NCBI GenBank assembly: GCA_022575985.1
Contig: JAKSXM010000040.1
Location: forward strand, 14,712,001-14,776,000
DNA length: 64,000 nt
DNA from: Anagrus nilaparvatae
Taxonomy: Eukaryota; Arthropoda; Insecta; Hymenoptera; Mymaridae
Direction: 5' to 3'
Shown here: positions 37,701-47,925 of the stretch, in pieces
Layout of the letters: each line of letters opens with the position of its first letter
Numbering within the stretch: the first letter of the stretch is position 1
Translations under genes and position numbers: made by a program
Notes under the pieces: model-generated
The model's input: the letters and a program-made list of their open reading frames with translations, nothing else
What the model was told of the DNA's origin: nothing
Database searches by the model: none

Positions 37701-40700
37701 ATCCAGTAAGCTTACTTTAGTAAGCTTAATTCATTAAGGTTAACCAAAATTAAGCTTAATCCTTTTACGTGGGTAGGAATTTTGACTAATAATATCATTC
37801 AATCAATTAAAAGTATGATTTCGTATAAAGAACAAATTTTTTAAAATTAATATTTTATATTTCTTTAACGAACCTAAAGTGTTGCATAATAAAAAATAAG
37901 ATGATTTATTTGACTACCTATCAGTATTGAGTTAAATAAATTAAAAATTGATTTCTTGGTTCGTTTAATCATCGCTTAAATCTGAAATTAATTAATTAAT
38001 ATAATCGAACGCAAAATTCAAAAAAAAATATTTTTCTATTTTTTTATTGCCGTAAAATGTAGATAAATATTGTTAATATTTTATTAACATTTTAATAATA
38101 TGATATAATTGAAATTTTTTAATAATACAATAAATTCTATAAATAACGTATTCAGTTTCTTTTTTACAAATTCGGAATTCGTAGACATTTTGTATATGTC
38201 AGCCAACTGTAAACTATCATGCTGACATTTTTTATTATCTAAGATAACTTATCTATATGGTTCCTACGGATTTTTCAGTGATTAATTTTCGAAATTTAGA
38301 AATAATGAAAAAGTTAGAATAACGCAATTATAAAAGGAAGCAGTTTAAGGCCAAGCATGCTGAGAGTTGCAGGATCCCCATATTTTAAATATGTGGACCT
38401 ACATTTCATAAATCTATTGCAACCTATAACTAAAGTATTTTAATTTTTAGAACAAATCAAAAAACCTTCGATTCAAGATAACATAGTTCTTGAAAAACGT
38501 CATAGAAAAGGAGAGGTTTCGCTAATTATGAATGATAACTACTCCTTGTTACAAACTTCACACTTACGTAACGGTAAGAAACGCGTTAGATGATGTTCTT
38601 CAATTTATTTAAAATAAAAAAATATAATTTTATTCATTATTGCATATATATTTAAATATTTAACATTTATTATTTTATTACTGTTAAGCTTAGATATTAT
38701 GAAACTTATTGTTTTTTTAATTTGTTTTCATTATTCAATTTACAAAATTCATAAGATTAAAAAAATTTTTATTTTTTAATAAGTATTTGAATAAATATTA
38801 AAAAAAAAAAAATATATGAAGAGTTTTATTTAAATTTTAATTATTAAATGTGTAATAAATGGCAAAAGTCGACTATTGAATTTTACTTAATTCATTAATT
38901 ATTAAATTAGATTAAATTTAACAATGCGCTTGAAGATAGAAGAAGTGGAATTATAAATATATTAAATATTATTAAAAATGATTTAATTGATTTCAGAGGA
39001 AAGACGTAAATTTTGAAATAAATTGTCATAGGCAGGTCTTTTGAATAAACTTCATACTCCAATCAAAATACGGGGAGGGGTTGTATTTTCACTGCCAAAC
39101 ACGATATTTGCTCTACTATAGGTTTTTTGGGACACTGAACACGAAAATCGTGGTAATTTCGTAAAGAAATAGGGGCTTCACCCTTAAATTTACAAAAACT
39201 ACCCCCAAAAAGTTTTTTTTATACAAATTTGCACTTTGAGTGCACAGATTTGCACCATACGGGTTTTTTGAGTCGCTGATCAAGTGGGTGGGTTTTTTGG
39301 GTCGCTATTCAAGAATTTTAACTCCTTTTTTGTGGTGAAATATTGATTATTATTTATGAAAGAGAATTCGAAATTCTTGATTAGCGACCCAAAAAACCTA
39401 TATGGGCATATCCTTGATGATCAAAATGCGAAAATAGCAAATGCATCCCTTTTAGAGAGGATAGAATTTTCTGATTATTGTATAATAATTTAGTATTATT
39501 TAAAAAATAAAAAAATTCCTTTCAATTAAAATAATCTTTCAATTTAAAATTTTAATTTAAAAAGATGAAAAGAAATATCCTGGTGTAAAATTTCACGGGG
39601 AATCCAAATTTTTTGTCAGATTTTTGATTGGTAACGTGATTTGGCGGGAAATTTGAAATATGTAAAAAATGATCTTTTGAAAACTGCTATTTTTTTATCT
39701 AAAGCTCCCAAAAAGCAGTGTTCCAACGAAATTTTTTTTTTGCTAAAAATTATTACTCATTTTTTTTACTTTTTTTACAAAAGTCCGAATCACAAAAATG
39801 GCTGCCAAAAATAGAGATTTTAGTCTGGGAGGCTAAACATTGGGCTGGTAACTTATTTTTGGCAATACTTTCAGAAAAAAACACTTTTGAAGACCCGACT
39901 ATAAAAGTCGTGTACGCTTCATTTAAATCTACCCACTAGGGATATAGGCCCGAAAATATCTAACATTTATTTTAACAGAAAATATTTATGTATTGCAATA
40001 GTCTTTTTTTAAAGACTTAATAAAAGAATTTATTTAATAAATCACATATATAGAGAAATGAAGGTGTCCATTATATCTAAAAGAGCATTGATTATAATAA
40101 AAAATTTTCTTTTAATAAACATTTGTTTAAAAAATCAATTAATTCATATTGATTTATTGTATTATTTTGCGGAGAGAAAAAACTAGTTACAAAAATTTTA
40201 GTCTTTTATAAGCAATCTAATATCAAAAAATTTGTTATTAACGCTTAGCAAATATTAACCAGGTAAATATTTCAACAGATTTACTCAAGCAGTCACAACG
40301 ATTAAAGAATATTCAAAAACCATTTATGAAAATGTCATTAATTGAAAAGAGGAGACAAATATTAAAGTGGCTGAACCTAACAGATACACTTATAAAACAC
40401 GTTTTAAAAAATAAATATAAAATAACTAAAAACGATATAAAAGTAAATTATAAAAATATATCAGCATCATTTTATGATCATAAAGTAAATTTTCGCATTG
40501 TGAAAGAGTTGTTTGAAAAAGATGCATTTAAATATTTACAAAGTATTATAAATGAATTGAAAGAAGAATCGTGGCGGTGTACTTTTTGCCGAAAGCAAAC
40601 AAACATTAAAAATAAGAGTAATATTTGTATCTGCTGTGACAAATGCATGTGTTGGTTGCATTTAGAATGTGCTGGTATCAGTAATACTATCCCTAAAGGA

Positions 40701-40727
40701 GAATGGTTTTGTATCAACTGCTCATAA
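28450..40727 (+). CDS. Gene B: multi-exon gene ending in a PHD finger
   Basis: Exons: 28450-28722, 28958-29088, 33426-33731, 36057-about 36126, 38451-38573 and 40249-40727. Introns are GT...AG. Entry phases are 1, 2, 1, 1, 1 and 1, and they agree with the preceding donors once two one-base breaks are allowed: a missing A at 28,569-28,573, and one surplus base at 36,110-36,115. The first listed exon enters in phase 1, so at least one upstream exon exists. The only recognised domain is a C-terminal PHD finger, a fold that commonly reads histone H3 tails, so a chromatin role is likely. Introns hold nested foldback elements, an antisense R1-like LINE and palindromes. Whether the breaks are assembly errors or real decay is undecided. 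Confidence 0.65.
28958..29088 (+). CDS. Gene B exon, 131 nt
   Basis: The acceptor ATTTTAG|T and donor GAAAG|GTAAAA give phase 2 in and phase 1 out, joining both neighbours in frame. It encodes NNQKYIFIYEIKRILHPEEF, then DLTKYLNVSDYNPSNLK. No domain was recognised. Confidence 0.65.
30822..31388. mobile_element. TTAA-flanked foldback element, third level
   Basis: TTAACGAAAATTAACTCATT followed by AACGCCTGGGCGGAGAG (left) is mirrored at the right up to TTCGTTAA. The arms are about 105 bp and include ATACATTCTCGTATAGATAT. TTAA borders suggest a piggyBac-type non-autonomous element. Confidence 0.72.
31389..32104. mobile_element. TTAA-flanked MITE, piggyBac-like
   Basis: TTAA|GGGGGCAAGTCCATATAG at the left is matched by CTATATGGACTTGCCCCC|TTAA at the right: an 18-bp perfect inverted repeat and a TTAA duplication, the signature of piggyBac-superfamily transposition. 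There is no ORF. It abuts the preceding TTAA-flanked element. Confidence 0.8.
33426..33731 (+). CDS. Gene B exon, Ser-rich
   Basis: The acceptor TTTGCAG|AC and donor TTTTG|GTATAT bound 306 nt, phase 1 on both sides. The peptide begins QSPSKDLFKKSTYIETGEKQ and then becomes Ser/Asp/Glu-rich (SSKSSDSLEIAESPDSSP), typical of a disordered linker with phosphorylation sites. The exon follows a 4.3-kb intron filled by nested inverted-repeat elements. Confidence 0.65.
33880..35762 (-). pseudogene. R1-like LINE, decayed, antisense in gene B intron 3
   Basis: Read on the minus strand in shifting frames. From 35,699: reverse-transcriptase N-terminal part with ARLVLLLNKGN, YRPVCMLNTIGKV and LSEEQ. Around 35,260-35,170: LPQGSVLGPDL*NAFYDGLL, where a Trp codon has become TAG, then LIGYANE, where the YADD catalytic box is lost. 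At 34,974: VKYLGVLL. At 34,520: RWTHRLISDLQAW and GEVDFHLTQFLTGHGYF, the R1-clade C-terminal signature. The GC content is well above the flanks. It is 5' truncated, and a 3' UTR runs to about 33,880. Inactive. Confidence 0.82.
35765..35850 (-). repeat. Copy of the 6,904 MITE sequence
   Basis: Inverted relative to 6,904-7,000: shares CTTTTAACGG, TTTAAAAGACTCACCCACCT and GTAATTTTTGAACC. It lies at the 5' edge of the LINE. Confidence 0.6.
36057..36126 (+). CDS. Gene B short exon with a frame break
   Basis: The acceptor TTTTAG|AA enters in the expected phase 1 and encodes EELQESTAISHEDIVERFKK. An in-frame TGA follows at 36,122. Removing one A from the A6 run (36,110-36,115) would carry the frame to the donor ATC|GTATAA in phase 1, matching the next exon. 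Otherwise this is a terminal exon of a short isoform, or the exon may be skipped, since its neighbours are also phase-compatible. Confidence 0.42.
36755..37058. mobile_element. MITE-like element with about 70-bp inverted ends
   Basis: Ends GAGAACGCAAGCCTCCC and GGGAGGCGCGCGTTCTC are inverted, continuing through ACTTCTAGCGGCGATCGCTG and GTAACTTTATACCC on both sides. The AT-rich centre has no ORF. Confidence 0.72.
37184..37974. mobile_element. Inverted-repeat element enclosing another palindrome
   Basis: GATGATTAACCGAACCAAGAAAT (left) is mirrored by ATTTCTTGGTTCGTTTAATCATC (right). Shorter inverted similarities continue inward up to the inner palindrome at 37,472. No coding sequence. Confidence 0.65.
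37472..37775. mobile_element. AAGCTT-rich palindrome, 304 bp, TA-bounded
   Basis: The ends TACCCACGTAAAAG and CTTTTACGTGGGTA are inverted. The arms contain about a dozen AAGCTT hexamers at 15-17 bp spacing (for example GGATTAAGCTTACT), so the arms are themselves tandem repeats. The TA at each edge would suit a Tc1/mariner-type target duplication. Confidence 0.75.
38451..38573 (+). CDS. Gene B exon, 123 nt
   Basis: The acceptor TTTTTAG|AA and strong donor AACG|GTAAGA bound an exon divisible by three, phase 1 on both sides. It encodes QIKKPSIQDNIVLEKRHRKG, then EVSLIMNDNYSLLQTSHLRN. No domain was recognised. Confidence 0.62.
39055..39425. repeat. Relative of the 13,107 inverted-repeat element
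   Basis: Contains ATACTCCAATCAAAATACGG and repeated GGTTTTTTGGGTCGCT, with the inverse AGCGACCCAAAAAACC near the end. Only one end resembles the 13,107 termini, so it looks truncated. Confidence 0.55.
39530..39945 (+). repeat. Dispersed repeat family R2, copy 2
   Basis: Direct copy of the family seen at 19,680-20,310, sharing TTGGCGGGAAATTTGAAAT, AAATGATCTTTTGAAA and AAGCTCCCAAAAAGCAGTGT. It lies in the last intron of gene B. Confidence 0.68.
40249..40727 (+). CDS. Gene B terminal exon with PHD finger
   Basis: The acceptor GCTTAG|CA enters in phase 1 with no stop before the TAA at 40,725. An unbroken frame of about 158 residues results. The first two thirds are basic and helical, with a possible DNA- or protein-binding role (SLIEKRRQILKWLNL). 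The last 50 residues are a PHD zinc finger: WRCTFC, CCDKCMCWLHLEC, then EWFCINC. All eight zinc ligands (Cys4-His-Cys3) are present with normal spacing, and the domain is intact. The ATG at 40,326 would be the start only if the exon were read alone. Confidence 0.8.
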
Positions 40728-40849
40728 TAAAATTTTGTAAATTGTGTAAAAAATTTTTAGTTATTTAAATAAATTTTTTCTTAGAAAACAACACAGTATA
40801 TATTTTAATATATATTTATTAAAAAATGAATTATTTCCTAGATACAAGG

Positions 40850-40966
40850 CATTCAAAGAATCTTGAACTTCATAAACAAGCTTGATCATCAATCTTGATC
40901 AGCAAGCTTGATAAACAAACTTGAACATCAATTGATTATAAAACTTGATTAGCAAGCTTGATCAAC
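40850..40966 (+). repeat. 13-bp minisatellite, left block
   Basis: Diverged units of CTTGATCATCAAM (for example AACTTGATTAGCAAGCTTGA). The same satellite resumes at 52,108 on the other side of the giant foldback element. Confidence 0.72.
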
Positions 40967-41999
40967 AAAGGACCCCGCACAAAAGGATTGGAAATGGCCG
41001 TCCGGTCAAATGAGCTGAATTTTGAATATGTTATAGATTTCCTTATTCTGAACAAAAGTCGAATGGGTACAAAGCTCAGAAGTTCCAACTTTGGCTGCTA
41101 CGGAGCTTGAAAGGTCCACCATAACAAAATTGCTTAAAATACTTTTTTCTTTCATTTTTAAAGTATATCCTTATATTCTTGAGGTCGATGATTTTAAATT
41201 TGATGTCAGATTGTCAAGATTGTTAATTGACAGCTGACAATTACCCGGTGATGAAAATTGACTGTTTTACTGTCCGCAAAGTCATTTTATAGTAAAAAAA
41301 ACATATTTTGAATGTTCGTCGCAGACGGTAAAAAATTTGATAGTAAAATTATAGTCGATTTAAGGTCAAAAATATGTTCAAAAAACATACACATTTATAG
41401 TCAATTCAAATAGTAAAAAAATAGATTTTTAATAGTCAGCATATAGTAAAAAAAACATCCAAAAAATATACACTTAAGAAAAAATATACAATCAAATCAG
41501 GTTATTTTAACTGTCTTATGAATGTTACAAAAACATTCAAATGACGCCAGAAATATTTCATAAAATTTAGTACTATATTTTCAGTCATTTGAACCTTTTT
41601 TGTATGTTACAAAAACTAAGTATTATTATCAAAAATGATATAATTTAATGCCATAATAAGGTAAAAAAATAGTCACAAATATATATATTTAATATATTTT
41701 TGACATAAGAATAAGTCAAATTTTTGTCATATTTTAGTTATAGACGGTACACATAATACATTATGCGAATAGTCAAAAAAATGTAAAATCAATGTTGAAA
41801 AAACATCCATTATTAGTCATAAAGACAATAATTTCGATAATTAAAAATCTAAAATCAAATAGTCATTACAATATTTAAAGAGTGTTCATATGACGTTAAA
41901 ATATTGTTCGCCTTACAGTAATAAAATTTACCGATTAAGGTTAAAAGAATAGTCAAATAAATATATTTTGAATGTCTTTATGACACAACAGAATGTCTT

Positions 42000-44165
42000 A
42001 AGAAAAATTTTTAAAGTAAAATTAAAATCTTTCAAACAGTTTATAAAACGTAAATGAATAGTTATTTGAACATAAAAATAGTATCCGTTTGACGATATAA
42101 ATTAGTCGGATTTTAGTAACATTTTATGTCAGTGGAGGTTAAAAAGATAGTCAAACGAACATATTTTTAATGTCTTTTTGACAAAACTAAGTGTCCGAGA
42201 AAAAACTTTTATAGTAAACTTAAAATCCATTGCACGGTCGATAGAAGCATAAAAAAATAGTCATTTGAACATAAAAATAACATCCGTTTAACTTTACAAA
42301 GTTTGTCAGATTTTAGTCATAGTTTACGTCAACTGTAGTAAAAAAATAGTCAAACGAACGTATTTTTAATGTCTTATTGACAAAACTAAATGTCCGAGAA
42401 AAAACTTTGATAGTAAAATAAAAGTCCTTCGCACAGTTGATAGAAGCGTAAAAAATAGTCATTTGAACATAAAAATAACATTCTTTTGACTTTACAAAGT
42501 TTGTCAGATTTTAGTCATAGTTTACTCAACTATAGTAAAAAAAATAGTCAAACGAACGTATTTTTAATGACTTTTTGACAAAACTAAATGTCCGCGGAAA
42601 ATCTTTAATAGTAAAATTAAAATCCATTGCACGGTCGATAGAAGCATAAAAAAATTGTGATTTGAACATAAAAATAACATCCGTTTGACTTTACAAAGTT
42701 TGTCAGATTTTAGTCATAGTTTACGTCAACTGTAGTAAAAAAATAGTCAAACGAACGTATTTTTAATGTCTTATTGACAAAACTAAATGTCCGAGAAAAA
42801 ACTTTGATAGTAAAATAAAAGTCCTTCGCACAGTTGATAGAAGCGAAAAAAATGGTCATTTGAACATAAAAAAAGTATCCGTTTGACGATAAAAATTAGT
42901 CGCACTTTAGTGAAAATTTTAGTCAGCGAAGGTTAAAAAGATAGTCAAACGAACATATTTTTAATATCATAATGACAGAACTAACCGTCCACGGAAAAAA
43001 AATTTATAGTAAAATTAAAATCTTTCAAACAGTTTATAAAACGTAAATGAATAGTTATTTGAACATAAAAATAGTATCCGTTTGACGATATAAATTAGTC
43101 GGATTTTAGTAACATTTTATGTCAGTGGAGGTTAAAAAGATAGTCAAACGAACATATTTTTAATGTCTTTTTGACAAAACTAAGTGTCCGAGAAAAAACT
43201 TTTATAGTAAAATTAAAATCCATTGCACGGTCGATAGAAGCATAAAAAAATAGTCATTTGAACATAAAAATAACATCCGTTTAACTTTACAAAGTTTGTC
43301 AGATTGTAGTCATAGTTTACGTCAACTGTAGTAAAAAAATAGTCAAACGAACGTATTTTTAATGTCTTATTAACAAAACTAAATGTCCGAGAAAAAACTT
43401 TGATAGTAAAATAAAAGTCCTTCGCACAGTTGATAGAAGCGTAAAAAATAGTCATTTGAACATAAAAATAACATTCTTTTGACTTTACAAAGTTTGTCAG
43501 ATTTTAGTCATAGTTTACTCAACTATAGTAAAAAAAATAGTCAAACGAACGTATTTTTAATGACTTTTTGACAAAACTAAATGTCCGCGGAAAATCTTTA
43601 ATAGTAAAATTAAAATCCATTGCACGGTCGATAGAAGCATAAAAAAATTGTCATTTGAACATAAAAATAACATCCGTTTGACTTTACAAAGTTTGTCAGA
43701 TTTTAGTCATAGTTTACGTCAACTGTAGTAAAAAAATAGTCAAACGAACGTATTTTTAATGTCTTATTGACAAAACTAAATGTCCGAGAAAAAACTTTGA
43801 TAGTAAAATAAAAGTCCTTCGCACAGTTGATAGAAGCGAAAAAAATGGTCATTTGCACATAAAAATAGTATCCGTTTGACGTTAAAATTTAGTCAAATTT
43901 TAGTAAAACATTATGTCAGCAAAGGTAAAAAAAATAGTCAAAAGAACATATTTTTAATGTCTTTTTGACAAAACTAATTGTCCGCCGAAAAACTTTTATA
44001 GTAAAATTAAAGTCCATTGCACGGTCGATAGAAGCATAAAAAAATAGTCATTTGAACATAAAAATAACATTCGTTTGACTTTACAAAGTTTGTCAGATTT
44101 TAGTCATAGTTTACTCAACTATAGTAAAAAAAATAGTCAAACGAACGTATTTTTAATGTCTTATT
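42000..44165 (+). repeat. 199-bp tandem array with 993-bp higher-order unit
   Basis: The landmark TCAAACGAAC recurs at 42,151, 42,350, 42,548, 42,747, 42,945 and 43,144, then onward to about 44,135, a steady 198-199 bp. Particular monomer variants return after 993 bp: the segment at 42,028 equals that at 43,021. Five monomers therefore form a higher-order unit. A less regular precursor of the array extends back to about 41,260. Confidence 0.88.
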
Positions 44166-44929
44166 GATAAAACTAAACTAAATATAGTAAAAAAAAGTTT
44201 AATTTTGGTTATAATTCCTAATATTTTTTATCGATGCCCACAGCAAACTTAATTATTATATTAAGTACTAAGGTCGCAAAAGTTTTGATACTAGCGTGAG
44301 CACTAGCACGAGTGTTGGGCGAAGCCGGCCCGAGTTATACGTGTTCACGCTAGTGTCTAAGGTATTTCACCAGGTATATCTGATTTCACCCATGGTGCTT
44401 TCAGTATATTTTGCTTACCAAGGCGTAGAACGAGTGCAGAAAATTCTTTTCAAAGTTTCAAGCACGAATTTTACGCCCGGAAGGGCAAAAAGAATTCAGT
44501 GTTACCCTGAAAATAATTTATGTTTATTTAATGTTTTTAAAAGGAATTATTTTAAGTTTAATTCTTTTAAAATTAATGATTTTTATTTTAATTCTCTGAA
44601 TTTTAAAAATTAATTTGTAAAAGTATTTGCTTATCAAACTGGGTATTAATATTTCCCAAACCACATCTCCAGATGTTAATGCCGTAAGATTTGTTATTTT
44701 AATTACTTTTTTTTGGAAACACAATGTCCACTAAATACGTTAATTTAAAAACCATTTTATTTATTAAGTCCCAAAATTCTTGTTCCCGTAAACAGAAAAT
44801 TTCGTCTGTCAAAAGTTTTTATGTTTGTTTATTGCATGCGGAATACCGGTTAAAATTAACTGATTTTTAACATGCGACATGTTTCATAGGGATGGGTATT
44901 AGAGGAAGCCTCTCAATTCAGGAGGTGGG
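44166..44929. other. Spacer in the giant foldback's left arm
   Basis: Holds a 105-codon plus-strand frame at 44,296-44,613 with no recognisable domain, and at 44,872-45,000 a partial AACATGTTC-type element (ACATGCGACATGTTTCATAG and a poly-G tract). Little else can be said. Confidence 0.35.
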
Positions 44930-45440
44930 GTCGTGAAAAACTGATGCTAGAGGGGGGGGGGGGCAAATGGACATTATTTTGATTAGTTGCTTTGAAAACT
45001 TTCTGTTCAACAGTTTTAATGTTCTAGAACAATAATTATAATAAGCTCAAAAATATCAAAAATGACTTACTTTTTGATTTTCAAAGGGTCTAATAGGTCT
45101 TTATAGGCGCTGACTACATTAATTATGTCGTAAATTATATTCAACGGGTTCAAAAGAGTGAATTTGGCCATTATTTACCCCAAATACCCCAAAATTTAAA
45201 TAAACTTTATTTTTAAATTGAATTAAATAAATAGGTTTTTCAGGTCGCAGATTTCAAAAATTATGTAAAAAATTACATCCACCAGGTTCTGAAGGGGGAA
45301 ATTGGATATTTTTCACCCTTGCCAACCCTTAGACAAACCTTTTTCCAAAACAACTTGTTTTTTTATTTTCAAAGGGACTAGTAGGTTTTTTTGGGCGCTT
45401 ATCTCAAAAATGATGTTACAAATTACATACGGAAGGTTTT
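44930..45440. repeat. Inner arm, mirrored at 49,600-49,985
   Basis: Segments such as TTTTCAAAGGGACTAGTAGG and ATGATGTTACAAATTACATA recur inverted at 49,600-49,985 (TATGTAATTTGTAACATCAT). These arms enclose the 56-bp satellite. Confidence 0.75.
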
Positions 45441-47925
45441 AAAGGGCTATAATAAAATAACGACACGTCAAGCCTTACACTAGCGTAACCTAAGGAAGTA
45501 GGCTATAATCAAAAAACGGCACGTCAAGCCTTACACTAACATAATCTAAGGAAGTAGGCTATAATAAAAAAAGACACGTCAAGCCTTACAGTAGCGTAAC
45601 CTAAGGAAGTAGACTATAATAAAAAACGACACGTGAAGCCTTACACTAGCGTAACCTAAGGAAGTAGACTATAATAAAAAAAGACACGACAAGCCTTACA
45701 GTAGCGTAACCTAAGGAAGTAGACTATAATAAAAAACGACACGTCAAGCCTTACACTAGCGTAACCTAAGGAAGTAGGCTATAATCAAAAAACGACACGT
45801 CAAGCCTTACACTAACATAACCTAAGGAAGTAGACTATAATAAAAAACGACACGTCAAGCCTTACAGTAGCGTAACCTAAGGAAGTAGACTATAATAAAA
45901 AACGACACGTCAAGCCTTACAGTAGCGTAACCTACGGAAATAGGCTATAATAAAATAACGACACGACAAGCCTTACACTAACATAACCTAAGGAAGTAGG
46001 CTATAATAAAAAAAGACACGTCAAGCATTACACTGGCGAAACCTAAGGAAGTAGGCTATAATCAAAAAACGAGACGTCGAGCCTTACACTAACATAACCT
46101 AAGGAAGTAGACTATAATAAAAAACGACACGTCAAGCCTTACAGTAACGTAACCTAAGGAAATAGGCTATAATAAAATAACGACACGATAACCCTTACAG
46201 TAGCGTAACCTAAGGAAGTAAACTATAATAAAAAACGACACGTCAAGCCTTACAGTAGCGTAACCTAAGGAAATAGGCTATAATAAAATAACGACACGAC
46301 AAGCCTTACACTAACATAACCTAAGGAAGTAGGCTATAATAAAAAAAGACACAACAAGCATTACAATGGCGAAACCTAAGGAAATAGGCTATAATCAAAA
46401 AACGACACGTCAAGCCTTTCAGTAGCGTAACCTAAGGAAGTAGACTATAATAAAAAACGACACGTCAAGCCTTACAGTAGCGTAACCTAAGGAAGTAGAC
46501 TATAATAAAAAACGACACGTCAAGCCTTACACTAGCGTAACCTAAGGAAGTAGGCTATAATCAAAAAACGACACGTCAAGCCTTACACTCACTTAACCTA
46601 AGGAAGTAGACTATAATAAAAAACGACACGTCAAGCCTTACAGTAGCGTAACCTAAGGATGTGAACTACAATAAAAAACGACACGACAAGCCTTACACTA
46701 ACATAACCTAAGGAAGTAGGCTATAATAAAAAAAGACACGACAAGCATTACAATGGCGAAACCTAAGGAAATAGGCTATAATCAAAAAACGACACGTCGA
46801 GCCTTACACTAACATAACCTAAGGAAGTAGACTATAATAAAAAACGACACGTCAAGCCTTACAGTAACGTAACCTAAGGAAATAGGCTATAATAAAAAAC
46901 GACACGTCAAGCCTTACAGTAGCGTAACCTAAGGAAATAGGCTATAATAAAATAACGACACGACAAGCCTTACACTAACATAACCTAAGGAAGTAGGCTA
47001 TAATAAAAAAAGATCCGACAAGCATTACAATGGCGAAACCTAAGGAAATAGGCTATAATCAAAAAACGACACGTCAAGCCTTACACTCACTTAACCTAAG
47101 GAAGTAGACTATAATAAAAAACGACACGTCAAGCCTTACAGTAGCGTAACCTAAGGATGTGAACTACAATAAAAAACGACACGACAAGCCTTACACTAAC
47201 ATAACCTAAGGAAGTAGGCTATAATAAAAAAAGACACGACAAGCATTACAATGGCGAAACCTAAGGAAATAGGCTATAATCAAAAAACGACACGTCGAGC
47301 CTTACACTAACATAACCTAAGGAAGTAGACTATAATAAAAAACGACACGTCAAGCCTTACACTAGCGTAACCTAAGGAAGTAGGCTATAATCAAAAAACG
47401 ACACGTCAAGCCTTACACTCACTTAACCTAAGGAAGTAGACTATAATAAAAAACGACACGTCAAGCCTTACAGTAGCGTAACCTAAGGATGTGAACTACA
47501 ATAAAAAACGACACGACAAGCCTTACACTAACATAACCTAAGGAAGTAGGCTATAATAAAATAAGACACGACAAGCATTACAATGGCGAAACCTAAGGAA
47601 ATAGGCTATAATCAAAAAACGACACGTCGAGCCTTACACTAACATAACCTAAGGAAGTAGACTATAATAAAAAACGACACGTCAAGCCTTACAGTAACGT
47701 AACCTAAGGAAATAGGCTATAATAAAAAACGACACGTCAAGCCTTACAGTAGCGTAACCTGCGGAAATAGGCTATAATAAAATAACGACACGATAAGCCT
47801 TACACTAGCGTAACCTAAGGAAGTAGACTATAATAAAAAACGACACGTCAAGCTTTACACTAGCGTAGCCTAAGCAAGTAGGCAATAAGAAAATAACGAC
47901 ACAGCCTTAAAATAACATAACCTGT
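45440..47925 (+). repeat. 56-bp satellite array, forward block
   Basis: About 44 tandem copies of a 56-bp unit containing ACGACACGTCAAGCCTTACA and GTAACCTAAGGAAGTAG. Recurrences at 45,464 and 45,520 give the period. Variant units (GTAGCG, CTAACA, CAATGGCGAAACC) recur in a patterned order. No ORF. Confidence 0.92.

Noticed and set aside
43213..43455. 80-codon minus frame in the 199-bp array
   Set aside because: A frame fortuitously open in satellite DNA, with the same peptide repeated between monomers.
44296..44613. Possible transposase ORF of the giant foldback
   Set aside because: 105 codons, no recognisable motif and AT-driven composition at the end.
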